Below, piece by piece: positions 1 to 10,559 of a stretch of DNA of 64,000 bases; position 1 is the first letter of the stretch, and each line of letters opens with the position of its first letter. The stretch spans positions 5,292,563 to 5,356,562 of the forward strand of contig NC_060063.1 in the NCBI RefSeq assembly GCF_020283565.1, in the 5' to 3' direction. The notes under the pieces were generated by a model, which worked only from the letters and a program-made list of their open reading frames with translations, ran no database searches and was not told the DNA's origin. The translations under genes were made by a program, and so were the position numbers. This DNA is from Trifolium pratense (taxonomy: Eukaryota; Streptophyta; Magnoliopsida; Fabales; Fabaceae).

Positions 1-280
1 TCTTGGCAGTAGTGGTAGCGGTGCATGGCACTGGCAGTGTTTGTGTTTCAAACTGCTATTGCAATGCCTTGTACTTCTTTTGTGATATCCAGGCTCGCAA
101 ACATTAGTGTTATGCATCAGCTGTAACATTATTGCCTTCCTTTTATCCAGGCTCACCTTGAGTTTGTGGTACCAATTAAGTTTGTGCCTAAATTTTGTTA
201 AAGTTTTTGTATTTGGTTTGGTTTTTCTTAGTGACACTATTATGGCCAATGTTGAAATGATCTAAGCTTCAATTTTTTAT

Positions 281-480
281 GAGTAATGCTAAGGTCACGC
301 CACTTGACGCCGTCCATCGTCTTAATTGCAGTCTTATTTAGTCGCCGTCTATGTCACGTGTTCTGGTAATCGTCGGACCTATAATGTGTTCCGGTGGATG
401 TTGTCGTCTTTCATCTTTATTGTGAGCTTCGTCTTCATCTTTAAAAGAGTGTGTTAGAGGGTGTGACACTAGCACCCCTC
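281..480. mobile_element. Mutator-type MITE (200 bp) with 9-bp TSD
   Basis: The element starts GAGTAATGCTAAGGTCACGCC and ends with a sequence whose reverse complement is GAGGGGTGCTAGTGTCACACC, so the terminal inverted repeats match at 15 of 21 positions. It is flanked by perfect 9-bp direct repeats ATTTTTTAT at 272-280 and 481-489. A 9-bp TSD is typical of Mutator-like elements. No coding capacity is seen. A sequence resembling the right end (GTGTGTTAGAGGGTGTGAC) recurs near 50263. Confidence 0.7.
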
Positions 481-919
481 ATTTTTTATTCTTTTTGTCC
501 AGGTAAGATTACAGTGTTACTAATATGCTATTGTCCAAACTCATTGAGAAGGGGATATGAATATGGGTTATTATCAGCAGTGTAGCTTGTTATATATGAG
601 CTCTCATCCATCTTTCTTCACAAGGTTTTTTTATTTTTATTTTGTTCAAGACTTGTTGTATTATTTTGTTCAAGAATTACAGTGATGCATTATTTGCTAT
701 TGTGCGTGTGTTAGAATTGTAAGTAGTTAGTAATTAGTTTGTAGTTAGTGATGTTACCAATATTCTTGCTACTGCCTACTATTCTTTTGTATGTTTGAAC
801 CAGAGCTAATAAAATATGGAGACTAGATAATGTCTTGTAACATTTTAAAAAATCATGTGGTTGTGTAGGTACTAAATTGATTGACAATTAACTTCCTAGT
901 ATGAGATGTGTGTATGCAG

Positions 920-993
920 ATTGATAAACATGTCAAGAGAAAATCACAAACAATAGATCCTTGAAGCATCCAAATATTGTTAGATTAAAAAAG
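920..993 (+). pseudogene. SnRK2-type protein kinase exon remnant
   Basis: Preceded by CAG and followed by GTTAGT, this 74-bp stretch reads IDKHVKR and then, after a one-base shift, ITNNRSLKHPNIVRLKK. That matches the SnRK2 kinase segment around the alpha-C helix (family pattern IDENVxREIINHRSLxHPNIVRFKE), which plants usually encode as a 75-bp exon. The missing base falls at AGAGAAAATC. No other kinase exon was recognised nearby, so it appears to be an isolated fragment. Splice signals look intact. It could be a captured gene fragment or the tail of a decayed gene to the left of the window. Confidence 0.5.
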
Positions 994-1892
994 GTTAGTA
1001 CACTCATTCCTAATCAGTAAATGACGTATTTTTTATGTTTAGAAATATTTTTAGTTAAAGTGGTAATGACATACCTTGTTGGTGTGTGATATTATGGTAT
1101 GAAATCTGTGTAATTTGTATTTTAAAGTGGTAGTGACTTAGTTAAAGTGCTTGTCTATTAAAACTTATTTGTACATATGCATTGTATTTTATTGATTAAT
1201 ACTATATGATGGGGTGTGTGTGTTGTTAATTGATACATGAGAACTTGAAAAAAGCACATACCTTAAACCATTCTTTAGGATGCTACAACTATATTGAGCA
1301 AAAGAACTATAGCCAATATTTTAGCTCGATGCTTACTGCTATGCTATTGTTTAACACTTGTAGAAGAGTATTTTATTGCTTATGAGTGATTATTTTGTAA
1401 ATCAATATTTCTCCAGTTCGATATGGCAGGCTGTGATCCTATTTTTAACTTTTTCTATTTTAACTGCATATCAGTAGTCATTAGTGACTATATTGCTTAT
1501 TTTTTCTTAATTAGGGGTTCTTATATAATTTGTTTTTATTTTTAGGTGGAAGACTTGGAATTACTAAACTATGTACGACATTCTTTTGATTCTAGTCATT
1601 TACCTCGGGATGATCAAGTAATTTTCTTGTGATGGACCATCCAGATAATTGATTTAATTTTCATGGAACTCAAGAAACCTTTTTGTATCATTTGTATATG
1701 TTGTATTTATATGAAATTCATATTTTTGTTTATGGATTAGTTCATATTTTTAGTAATAGTATTTATATATTTGTGCATTTTAATTTTCTTACTATTGTAT
1801 GGATATTTCAATTAATTATTTATTGTTTTAATTGTTATTTAATAAGCCATCAAAATGAAGATAAAATGTTTTAAATTAATATTTTTTTTTAA
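994..1892. other. AT-rich stretch, no gene seen
   Basis: No coding exon or named repeat is recognisable. Short ORFs around 1683-1874 are AT-rich low-complexity reading frames without a domain. This stretch may be internal sequence of the CACTA element whose right end lies at 2155. Confidence 0.4.
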
Positions 1893-2155
1893 AAAAAAAA
1901 CATACATTTGCGACGGTTTTCAAAACCGTTGCAGCCCTATTACTAATTTCAGAGCTACGTGCAAAAAGGATATAAGGACGGCTTGTAACCGTTGCAAAAT
2001 TGATGTAACGACGGTTTTTAGAACCGTCGCAAAGTGTTGTTGCGACACCGAAATCAGCAACGGTTCACAAACTGTCGCAAATGTCAAATTGCGACGGTTT
2101 CAACCGTTGCAAACTGCAATTTCCACAGTCGCAAAGGCCTAATTTTCTTGTAGTG
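1893..2155. mobile_element. CACTA transposon end with subterminal repeats
   Basis: The right edge reads, on the - strand, CACTACAAGAAAATTAGGCC, the common terminus of plant CACTA (En/Spm) elements. Just inside lie clustered repeats of the type GCGACGGTTT / AACCGTCGC in both orientations (about 1911-2135), as expected of CACTA subterminal repeats that bind transposase. The terminus abuts the Copia reading frame at 2156. No matching left end was found, so the element runs further left, possibly outside the window, or its left end is lost. Confidence 0.72.
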
Positions 2156-5100
2156 ATGTGAAAGCTGTGTTTCCAATGTAGAAAACAAAGCCGCTTGTGC
2201 TTTTTTGGTCATCCACGTCTCCTCCCCAGTCACTATCGCTATATCCAACGAGCTTGTAATCATCAGAAACAGAGTAGTACAAGCCTAAGTTTGTTGTACC
2301 TTTGATGTAGCGAAGAATCCTCTTTGCTGCCTTCAGATGAGTTGTTGTTGGATGCTCCATGTATCGACTTACAGCTCCGACCGCATACAAGATGTCAGGC
2401 CTCGTACATGTTAAATATCGTAAACTTCCAACCAAGCTCTTAAAGAGTGATGGATCCACTATTTCACCTTCCTCGTGCTTTGATAACTTGATTCCACATT
2501 CCATTGGCGTGCTAACTGGGTTTGCATCATCCATCTTGAACTTCTTGAGCACCTCCTTAGCATAACCTTCCTGAGTGATTAGGATTCCATGATCCTCTTG
2601 TTTCACTTCAATGCCGAGATAGTAAGACATTAATCCAATGTCGGTCATCTCAAACTCCTTTGTCATCTCTTTCTTGAACTCTTCAAACATGGTTGGATTG
2701 TTCCCCGTGAAGATCAAGTCATCTACATATAAGCACACAATCAAAATATCTCCGCCTTGCGCTTTGATATAGAGTGCGTGCTCATATGGGCATTTGATGA
2801 AGTTCTTATCTTGGAAATACTTGTTAATTCGAGCATTCCAAGCTCTTGGGGCTTGTTTCAACCCGTAGAGTGCCTTCTTTAGCTTCAAAACCTTTTCTTC
2901 TTCTCCTTTAACTTCGTAGCCTGGTGGTTGCTCAATGTAGACTTCTTCGTCAAGGACCCCATTTAAGAAGGCTGACTTGACATCCATTTGATGTATCTTC
3001 CACTTGTTTTGAGCTGCTAATGAAATGATTAGTCTAACAGTTTCTAATCGAGCAACTGGAGCGAATACCTCGTCATAGTCGATGCCGGCTCTTTGACTGT
3101 ATCCTTTTGCCACCAATCTTGCCTTGTATCTTTCAACTTCTCCTTTGGAGTTTTTCTTTGCTTTATACACCCACTTTACACCTATCGCCTTGTGCCCTTT
3201 TGGAAGTGAAGCTAACTCCCATGTTTCATTCTTCTTTATCGCCTTGATCTCTTCGTCCATGGCAGTTCTCCAAGTCTTCTTCTCAAATGCTTCTTGGAAA
3301 TTCATGGGCTCGCAATCCGCAAATAGACAAAAAAGAGTAAGATTGTCTTGATTTTCGGTTACCTCGTAAATCTCTTGCAAACTTCTAAAGTGAGGAGTCT
3401 TTTCACTAGAGCTTTCTCCTTCTTCAGAACTCGGAGTTGGTGAAGCCGGAGGGGTAGCAGGATCTACTCTTGGTTCCTCTGGTTCCACATCATCTTCTTC
3501 AAATTGTGGAAAGAAGTTGTAGTCCTTATTACTCGTTTTCCAATCCCACTCTCCTTCTTTATCGAAAATGACATTTCGACTAATGATAGTCTTCCCGGTA
3601 TCAGGATTATAGAGCTTATAGCCTTTGGAGTTGGCGTCGTAACCAATGAAGATGTACTTTTCACTTTTGTCATCCAGTTTGCTTCTTTTCTCGTCCGGTA
3701 TATGAGTGTGAGCTATGCTTCCAAAGACTCTTAGATGGGAAATTCCAGGCTTTCTTCCACTCCAGGCTTCTTGTGGTGTTTTTCCCAACACGCTTCTTGT
3801 CGGAGAACGGTTTGATAGATAAACAGCGCACGCAACAGCTTCTGCCCACAGTTCCTTTGGTAGTCTCTTGCTTTTTAGCATGCTCCTCGCCATCTCAAGG
3901 ATTGTCCTGTTCTTTCTCTCTGCTACTCCATTTTGTTGAGGGGATCTTGGTACCGTCAGTTGTCGTCGAATGCCATTGTCTTCACAATACTTAAGGAATT
4001 CGTTTGAAGTGAACTCTCCTCCTCGGTCGGATCTTATGGCTTTAATCACGAGGCCACTTTCCTTCTCAACCAAGGCTTTAAACTTTTTGAAGTTTTCAAA
4101 CACTTCTGATTTCTCCTTCAAAAAGTATACCCAAGTTTTTCTTGAAAAATCGTCAATAAAGAGAAGGAAGTAGTTACTCTTACCTAGTGATCTTGGCTTG
4201 ATCGGACCGCACACATCTGTATGTATGAGCTCCAACGGCTTTTGCGCTCTTGAGCTCGACTCCTTAGGGAAGCTCATTTTGAACTGCTTTCCAAGTAAAC
4301 ATCCTTCACATACTTGATTGGGGTGGTTGATGTAAGGCAACCCTCTGACCATTTCCTTCTTAGAGAGCAACTCTAATCCTCCAAAATTAAGATGCCCAAA
4401 TCGAAGATGCCAAAGCCATGACTCTTCTTTGTAGCACATTTTGAGACATTGCGCAACATCATTTTGTATGTTGAGCACAAACATTCTATTTCTTGACATT
4501 GGCACCTTAGCAATGAACTTGTTTGAATGATCTCTTATAGAAAGGTTATTATTCTTCAATTGAATGTCATAACCTTTCTCTAAGAGTTGTCCTAGACTCA
4601 AGATGTTGCTCTTCATGTTTGGCACATAGTAAACATTGGAAATAAATTGATGATCCCCATTTTTCAAGCGGATGAGAACGTTTCCTTTACCTTTCACTGC
4701 CACTTTTGATTCATCTCCGAAAGCCACGTTCCCGTTCACTGATTCGTCTAACTCTACGAACATGCTTCTTCGCCCACACATATGGTTGCTTGCACCGCTA
4801 TCAAGGTACCATTGATTATCTCCACCTCTTTCATTATCTTTGTGCGCCAACAATAATGTTCCATCTTCTTGCCTTATTTCTTCAACATAGTTGGCCTTCT
4901 CTTCAACTCTATGATTTCCAGAAGCTCTACATTCGAAAGCATAATGCCCAAACTTCTCACAATTATAGCATTTAACCCGTGACTTATCATACCTTGGTTT
5001 TGGAGATCCTCTCCCACGACCTCTTGATGAGATTTCTCCTCTTTGGTTGTTGTCATCATTAGGCCTCCAACCTCGTCCGCCTCCATATCCACGACCACGT

Positions 5101-5810
5101 CCACGTTCTCGAGCGCCACCTCGTCTTTGGTTGCTTCGACCATGCTCTTCTCTAGGTGAATCGACTCGTGTCTTGAGTACTTGCTCCTCGATATCTTCCT
5201 TCTTCTTCTTCTTTTCCTCATAAGCTTGCAATGACCCAAGAAGTTGCTCCATTGTCATGTCCTCCAAATCTTTTGTCTCTTCGATGACGGTGACAATATG
5301 CTCAAACTTTGGATCTACCGATCTAAGAACTTTCTCCATGATTCTTACATCATCATACTTCTCTCCGTTTCTTTTTAGATTATTAGTAACCGTCAAAACT
5401 CTTGAGAAGTAATCAGAGATAAGTTCACCTTCTTTCATATGCAAAGCTTCAAACTCTCCTCTTAGTGTTTGAAGACGTACCTTCTTTACTTGATCGGCTC
5501 CCTTGTAAGAAGTTCGAAGTTTCTCCCATGCTTCTTTAGCCGTCGTTGCTCCCGAGACCTTCTCGAACGTGTCTTCATCTAATCCTTGATAGATTAGACA
5601 GAGAGCCTTCTTGTCTCTCTTCCTTGAATCTCTCAAACCATCCTTTTGAGTTTGAGATAAAGTACCTTCATTCTCCGGGATTACAAGGCCTTTCTCGACT
5701 ATCTCCCACACGTCGTGTGCGCCAAGGAGAGCCACCATTCTCAGACTCCAATTGTCGTAGTTGCTCTTTGTGAGCATCGGGACTTGGAGAGGAACACCAC
5801 TATTCGCCAT
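2139..5810 (-). CDS. Copia gag-pol polyprotein, C-terminally truncated and fused to CACTA sequence
   Basis: The ATG at 5810 gives a protein beginning MANSGVPLQVPMLTKSNYDNW, about 1223 aa. A TTG six codons upstream is in frame but is not a likely start. Domains in order: gag (UBN2/DUF4219 type, about 1-220); CCHC zinc knuckle CYNCEKFGHYAFEC near 275; aspartic protease WYLDSGASNHMC near 335; GAG-pre-integrase with HLRFGH and CEGC near 455-515; integrase core with HTDVCG near 530, RSDRGGEF near 593 and PQQNGVAERKNRT near 625; reverse transcriptase from about 840 with LYVDDLIF near 1024; and the start of RNase H with SDSDWGG near 1192. The last five residues (SLQEN) come from the CACTA terminus, not from Copia. 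Integrase and reverse transcriptase look intact; RNase H is incomplete. Confidence 0.9.
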   Translation of the reverse strand: MANSGVPLQVPMLTKSNYDNWSLRMVALLGAHDVWEIVEKGLVIPENEGTLSQTQKDGLRDSRKRDKKALCLIYQGLDEDTFEKVSGATTAKEAWEKLRTSYKGADQVKKVRLQTLRGEFEALHMKEGELISDYFSRVLTVTNNLKRNGEKYDDVRIMEKVLRSVDPKFEHIVTVIEETKDLEDMTMEQLLGSLQAYEEKKKKKEDIEEQVLKTRVDSPREEHGRSNQRRGGARERGRGRGYGGGRGWRPNDDNNQRGEISSRGRGRGSPKPRYDKSRVKCYNCEKFGHYAFECRASGNHRVEEKANYVEEIRQEDGTLLLAHKDNERGGDNQWYLDSGASNHMCGRRSMFVELDESVNGNVAFGDESKVAVKGKGNVLIRLKNGDHQFISNVYYVPNMKSNILSLGQLLEKGYDIQLKNNNLSIRDHSNKFIAKVPMSRNRMFVLNIQNDVAQCLKMCYKEESWLWHLRFGHLNFGGLELLSKKEMVRGLPYINHPNQVCEGCLLGKQFKMSFPKESSSRAQKPLELIHTDVCGPIKPRSLGKSNYFLLFIDDFSRKTWVYFLKEKSEVFENFKKFKALVEKESGLVIKAIRSDRGGEFTSNEFLKYCEDNGIRRQLTVPRSPQQNGVAERKNRTILEMARSMLKSKRLPKELWAEAVACAVYLSNRSPTRSVLGKTPQEAWSGRKPGISHLRVFGSIAHTHIPDEKRSKLDDKSEKYIFIGYDANSKGYKLYNPDTGKTIISRNVIFDKEGEWDWKTSNKDYNFFPQFEEDDVEPEEPRVDPATPPASPTPSSEEGESSSEKTPHFRSLQEIYEVTENQDNLTLFCLFADCEPMNFQEAFEKKTWRTAMDEEIKAIKKNETWELASLPKGHKAIGVKWVYKAKKNSKGEVERYKARLVAKGYSQRAGIDYDEVFAPVARLETVRLIISLAAQNKWKIHQMDVKSAFLNGVLDEEVYIEQPPGYEVKGEEEKVLKLKKALYGLKQAPRAWNARINKYFQDKNFIKCPYEHALYIKAQGGDILIVCLYVDDLIFTGNNPTMFEEFKKEMTKEFEMTDIGLMSYYLGIEVKQEDHGILITQEGYAKEVLKKFKMDDANPVSTPMECGIKLSKHEEGEIVDPSLFKSLVGSLRYLTCTRPDILYAVGAVSRYMEHPTTTHLKAAKRILRYIKGTTNLGLYYSVSDDYKLVGYSDSDWGGDVDDQKSTSGFVFYIGNTAFTSLQEN

Positions 5811-5828
5811 CTTTAAGAGGACCTTCAA

Positions 5829-5841
5829 GCTCTTGATACCA
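5829..5841 (-). other. Copia primer-binding site
   Basis: On the element strand this reads TGGTATCAAGAGC, close to the Copia consensus TGGTATCAGAGC that pairs with the 3' end of initiator methionine tRNA. It lies three bases after the LTR end and 18 bases before the polyprotein ATG. Confidence 0.8.
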
Positions 5842-5844
5842 CTT

Positions 5845-6213
5845 TGTTGGAAGGAAGCTTTAATAGGTGGAGAAAGTGTTTAAGTATTTGAGAGAGGATA
5901 TGAAACTTGTTGGAAGGGAATGCTACTTATATTATTGAGTGTTTGTAATTTTTGGCTTGATTTACAAATGACTAGCTCTCCCCTATTTATAGCCTTCAAG
6001 GGAGAGTTCTACATACTTCAAGAGACTCTTCTACATAATTCCATGAGAGAGTTCTACACACTTCTACTACTACATACATTTTCTACTATGACTTCTACTT
6101 ATTTCCACATATCTCTAGAACATTCTTTAGACTTACTACTTATTACTAAATTTGGGCTTAAACTTCCTAAGGCCCAAAACTAACAAACCCAAAATCAATT
6201 TACATATTCAACA
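5845..6213 (-). repeat. 5' LTR of the Copia element (369 bp)
   Basis: On the element strand the LTR begins TGTTGAATATG and ends CTTCCTTCCAACA, giving the short inverted ends TGTTG/CAACA usual for LTRs. It is immediately followed by the primer-binding site. It would hold the promoter and R/U5 regions of the element. Only this one LTR copy is visible. Confidence 0.8.
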
Positions 6214-9200
6214 AGAAGATGGGTGTAAACTTAGGTATGGCATTGTATGCGATGGGGTGACTATGAAATCAGGATCTGCTTTGGAACCTGGTGTTGTATT
6301 GTCTTTTAAGGTTTGTGTCCTGTGCTGTCTATTCCATTTTAGTACCCATACTGCCATCCTTAATGTTTCTCATACGTTTGGACTGCTTCAAAATTATTAA
6401 CACTTCGCCGCAGTAGTCAGGTTGTCACTAAATCTAAGTATCAGGATCTTTTAAACTGTATACTTTACTTGATGCTCAAGAATAAATGAAGCCCTTAATT
6501 ATTTGGTTTAGTGTTTTTGTATTATTATAATATGTAAATATTATTAGTTGCCATAATGTTCTTTCTTATATTGTACATATATAAATCTAGTGATTTATTT
6601 TCGTGTTTGATGATCCTAAGTGTATCTAAGATGTTTGTCAAATTCTTTGTGCTTGTTTATTTCTGTTTTTTGTTATTTGATGGGAATATAGATGCATTTT
6701 TTCAGTTATTCTTTGTTGTCTTTCATGCTTCCAGGTTGTACATGGGTCACTATCAAAACATTTTTTAACTTGCTTAAGATAATTCTTTCATGCATTTTTT
6801 AGTTTTGAAAGTGCAATAATCACTATCAAAACATTTTCTAACTTTTTTGGGTTGAGTACATGGGTCAACCTTGCTTTTATGGTTTGTCAAAATCCAATTT
6901 AGAGAGGCTGTATAGATTTGAGTCCTTTTGGATGAATGGTCTCCCAATTATTCTTAGTCTTCCTTTTTCTCTAGTAACGTGGGAAAAAGTGTTTAGAAAG
7001 GTTCTAACTTTACTGTAACAACAAATTAAGGACCTTGTGTCAACAAATTAATTTATGACCATTGCAAGTTGCACCTAAACTAACAGATCCACACAGGATA
7101 GGAGTGCCTCTAGCTTCCATTTCACTGTGTGTTTGTTGTAACTCAGCTCTTTCTTGAGTTTGTTATATGATCCCTGTTTTTCACTCTCATCATGAGTATA
7201 TTGTAGATTGAAGTTTGAAGCTGATATATGGGAGATGTCTTCTGACTTATTAGCACTGATAAACTTCTTCACAATAGATTATCTTATCTGATGTTTCAAG
7301 TATCGCTGGTAGTGTACGAGCAATATATCTGGAGACTTGCTTGACTCCTCTTAGAATTTTGGGTTGGGCCTAACTCAACCCTACAAAACCGGCTTGCGAG
7401 GTGCGGATTGCCCTCACTTTTTTTTTTTTTTTTTGACATAGATTACCCTCACTTATAAAAACATATCTTTAGGCCATCTCGCATCCAACGTGGGTCTCTT
7501 AACAACTCCAACATAGAAATTTGCTGATACTTTGTGTTTCTTGGTAACAATTCAGCTTCAATTCATAGTCGATACATGCTGTTATAGTATGTTCTGTTTA
7601 GTTACACTAAGATTTGATTGATAAAAATTTCATTTTATTGGGAATTAACTGTTTCTTATTTTACATTCTTCTATTGATCAGCTAGGTTTTGGTGGGGTTG
7701 GTTATATTTGGCCAAAATGTGAAGGAGGCCACGAGGAAGAGTGGAGGCATTCAGTGGCACCTATTACTGAAGATAAAATTTTGGAGGCAGTGAAAGCTTT
7801 GGAAGATGAACTGGAGTTAATTCTTGATGGAAATACTCTTCCACCTTCTGGGGAGCTGAAACCTAATTCTATTGATTCCGATGAAGATGATAATGACGAT
7901 TTAAGAGATGACTTTGACAAAGAGGTGAGGATTTTTACATGCAAACTTACACTGGTTGCATTTTGTGGATGTCAGATTTTTAATTGTCCATCATTTGCAG
8001 GTTGAAGCAACTTTTCTCAGAGCTGTGCATGAAAATATACAAGAAAATCATTTGACTTTAGAAGTCAACTCTTTGAAGTATGTAATACACTTATGTCTAT
8101 TATTTGAAGTTGAGTGTAGACTGCTTAGCTTATTTTCATACCCCCCCAAGATAAAAATAGCTTATGTAGATCTTACCCCTTTTCCATATTTGATTGTAAG
8201 AATAGGTTACACATAATAACAGTAACACAATCACTACTAACAACACACAGTCAGACATGACTCTAATTGACCCTATCTAAATATGCTAAAGAACCAGTGT
8301 TCCATTTCGTCTAGAAGCTATTCTATCTTCATGGAACGTATTTAGAACTTTTATCTCTCTACAGCTTCAATTTTTTGAACCAGTGTTCTCATTCATTATA
8401 TGTTTTAATTGTTCCTATATGATGATGACACTTTTAATATGCATTCTCTAGCAACTAATTTGTAGAAACATTACTTTTTGCTAGGTTGTCATACAATAAG
8501 ATAGCTGCTGATTGTGCTGGAGCTTTATTTTATGCAATGATGAAGTATGCTGTAGACATGCCACATAGTTCAGCAGGTGAGCTTTCATCCAGTTTTCTAT
8601 TGTCACTTGAGAGATAAGTAACGAACTATGCAGAATGTTCATGTTAAATAAATCAACTGGGTGGCTCTGTGAGGAAATTGATGAATCAAATGGAAGATAC
8701 TGAAAATTAAAAGACATATATAGATCAATATCTAATAAAATATCAAGAGAAACCACTGGGTGTATGTATAACTTGGCTGTAATAATTGTATCAGATCAGC
8801 TATAGTTTAGTCCTTCAGCAAGGGTCTGAAATGTGTGCAACTCCCATAACTAATTCAGTTTTTAGTTAAAGCATTTACAATAGTATAAATAATACTATTC
8901 TCAGTACCATAATATTCATTTGAGGATTGAATACAAGAATTCATTTCCATTCTTTTCAAGCTTTATCTCATTGTGAAATTCTTTGAAATTTGAAAACCAC
9001 TGAAAAAGAGTTTGCTCTATATGGTTTTGCTGAAATTTATTTTCATTTATGAGAAGTACATTGGTGTTTTATAGTTCTTTTATTTCTTTGGCAGTGTCAA
9101 TTAAAATCTCTTTTGGGTTCTATGCTGAGTATTCTTTGATTTTGGTCAATTTTCATCTGATTGTTATTGTAAAATAAGATTCTTATTTTTTGAACTGTGC

Positions 9201-10314
9201 AAGTTTTTTTGTTTTCAGCAAGTTGATTGTTCAAATGCTTTGTGGCTGTTTGCTCAATGCCATTCCTATTCTATTTTTTTGACTTAACAGTCTACCCTAT
9301 GCTCATACGTTCAATATTTTTGCTCCAGATTGAAGTGATTCTAAAATTTGAAGAAATGTGTTTGGAATCTGCTAAGGAGTATGCTCCTTTGTTCACACAG
9401 GTATGCTTATCTTTTACTGGTCAGACAGGTTATTGATTGTGTTTATTCGTTTGGCCGGTATGCATATCCAAAAGGTTACTGGAGTATAAAGCAGCTTATA
9501 TTTTCCATTTACTTCTAAAGATATTTGTATATCATTCCTAAATTAGGAAAACTGTAACATGGACTCAACTTTAAACAGTATTATATATCAGTCATATGGA
9601 AACGACTTATAAGATAAATCACAACTTAAGCACCGCCGTTTTGTCAAAAGGCAGTGAGTTAACAATGTTGTGAAATGGATTTTAACACAATTAAAGTTCC
9701 TACAAATATTTCACACTCTCATACAGTCTCATGACTTGATTTGTTGGCAGCAGTAGAGTTATTTTGTGATAGTAGATCTCCCATTTTGATGCGGTTTATA
9801 CACTACTCCCTCCGTGACATTTTATAAGCAAATTTCACATTTTTAGGTTCATTGCATAATATAGTCCAGTTACATTAATTATGCAATTAACCTAAAAGGT
9901 GAAATTTGCTTATAAAATGTTACGGAGGGATTACCTCATTGTTAAAACGATTTGAGTCAACAGTTTCACATTCAAACACGACATTCGACTTTCCCTTCCT
10001 TTTGTTTTGACTTGTTAATTTCTTTCAGATTTTGCATTACATGTATAATGAAGATATTAATTATAGAAGAAGATGCTATTTTGAGTTGGGAAGATGAGAA
10101 GAAAGAAGCAGATGAGTCGGATAAAGTATTTTGCACAAACTTTTATTCAAGTAAGTATCTTCATCTATTTTTACACACTTAAGCTTATGTTACTTTCTTC
10201 TTCACAGCTCTCCCATTAGATTCATTAGTTTCTTATTTAAGCCATTAATTTGTTTTTTTTCTTCTTTAGTGGCTAAAAGAGGCTCCTGAAGAAGACGATG
10301 ACGAGGAAGAGTAG
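6214..10314 (+). pseudogene. eIF2B epsilon subunit pseudogene (3' half)
   Basis: Translation initiation factor eIF2B-epsilon is the catalytic subunit that exchanges GDP for GTP on eIF2. Recognisable exons: 6219-6310 (RYGIVCDGVTMKSG, EPGVVLSFK; end of the left-handed beta-helix domain), 7682-7924 (YIWPKCEGGHEEEWRHSVAP), 8001-8077 (FLRAVHENIQENHLTLEV), 8485-8576 (ADCAGALFYAMMKYAVD), 9329-9400 (IEVILKFEEMCLESAKEYAP), 10029-10150 and 10270-10314 (WLKEAPEEDDDEEE, stop TAG at 10312; W2/eIF5C domain). The N-terminal nucleotidyl-transferase half is absent and the copy begins at the Copia LTR. Between 8577 and 9328 I cannot find the exon that should encode the segment before IEVILKFEE. In the W2 exon a 4-bp tandem duplication ATTA near 10054 and a small deletion near 10128 each shift the frame. 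This is a dead copy unless unusual splicing repairs it. Confidence 0.82.
9806..9931. mobile_element. Stowaway-like MITE (126 bp)
   Basis: The ends are CTCCCTCCGTGACATTTTAT and its inverted copy ATAAAATGTTACGGAGGGAT, with inverted repeats of about 45 bp, flanked by TA dinucleotides at 9804-9805 and 9932-9933. The terminus CTCCCTCCGT and the TA target are Stowaway (Tc1/mariner) hallmarks. It sits in an intron of the eIF2B-epsilon pseudogene. Confidence 0.8.
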
Positions 10315-10559
10315 AAAGAATTTTGTGAGGCTAGAAAATTTATATAATCTTCTTGGGAGCTTAAGATGGATTTTTGTGCATTAATCTAACCTTTGAATTG
10401 AGGTGTGTGATTCTCTTTTGACATGTTACCTGTGTTCTTTTTAGTTAGGATTCAATTTAGAAAAACACCAGTTTTGGGTCATGTATGTGAACACCTCTAC
10501 TCACCTATTTTTAGAAAAATTAGACATAAAATTGTCTCAAAACAATAAATTAAGGTGAC

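Larger units (their letters stand above)
2156..6213 (-). mobile_element. Copia LTR retrotransposon, truncated by CACTA insertion
   Basis: In element order it has a 5' LTR (6213 to 5845), a primer-binding site (5841 to 5829) and one long gag-pol frame starting at 5810. The polyprotein is broken off inside its RNase H domain at 2156, where the CACTA terminus begins. The 3' part and the second LTR are not in this window. The bases directly outside the LTR are AGAAG (6214-6218), the candidate half of a 5-bp TSD, and they border an eIF2B-epsilon exon. The absence of internal stops over 3.6 kb suggests a fairly young insertion. Confidence 0.88.

Noticed and set aside
5811..5828. TTG-initiated extension of the Copia polyprotein (MKVLLK...)
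   Set aside because: The ATG at 5810 starts the conserved gag N-terminus MANSGVP; plant translation rarely uses TTG.
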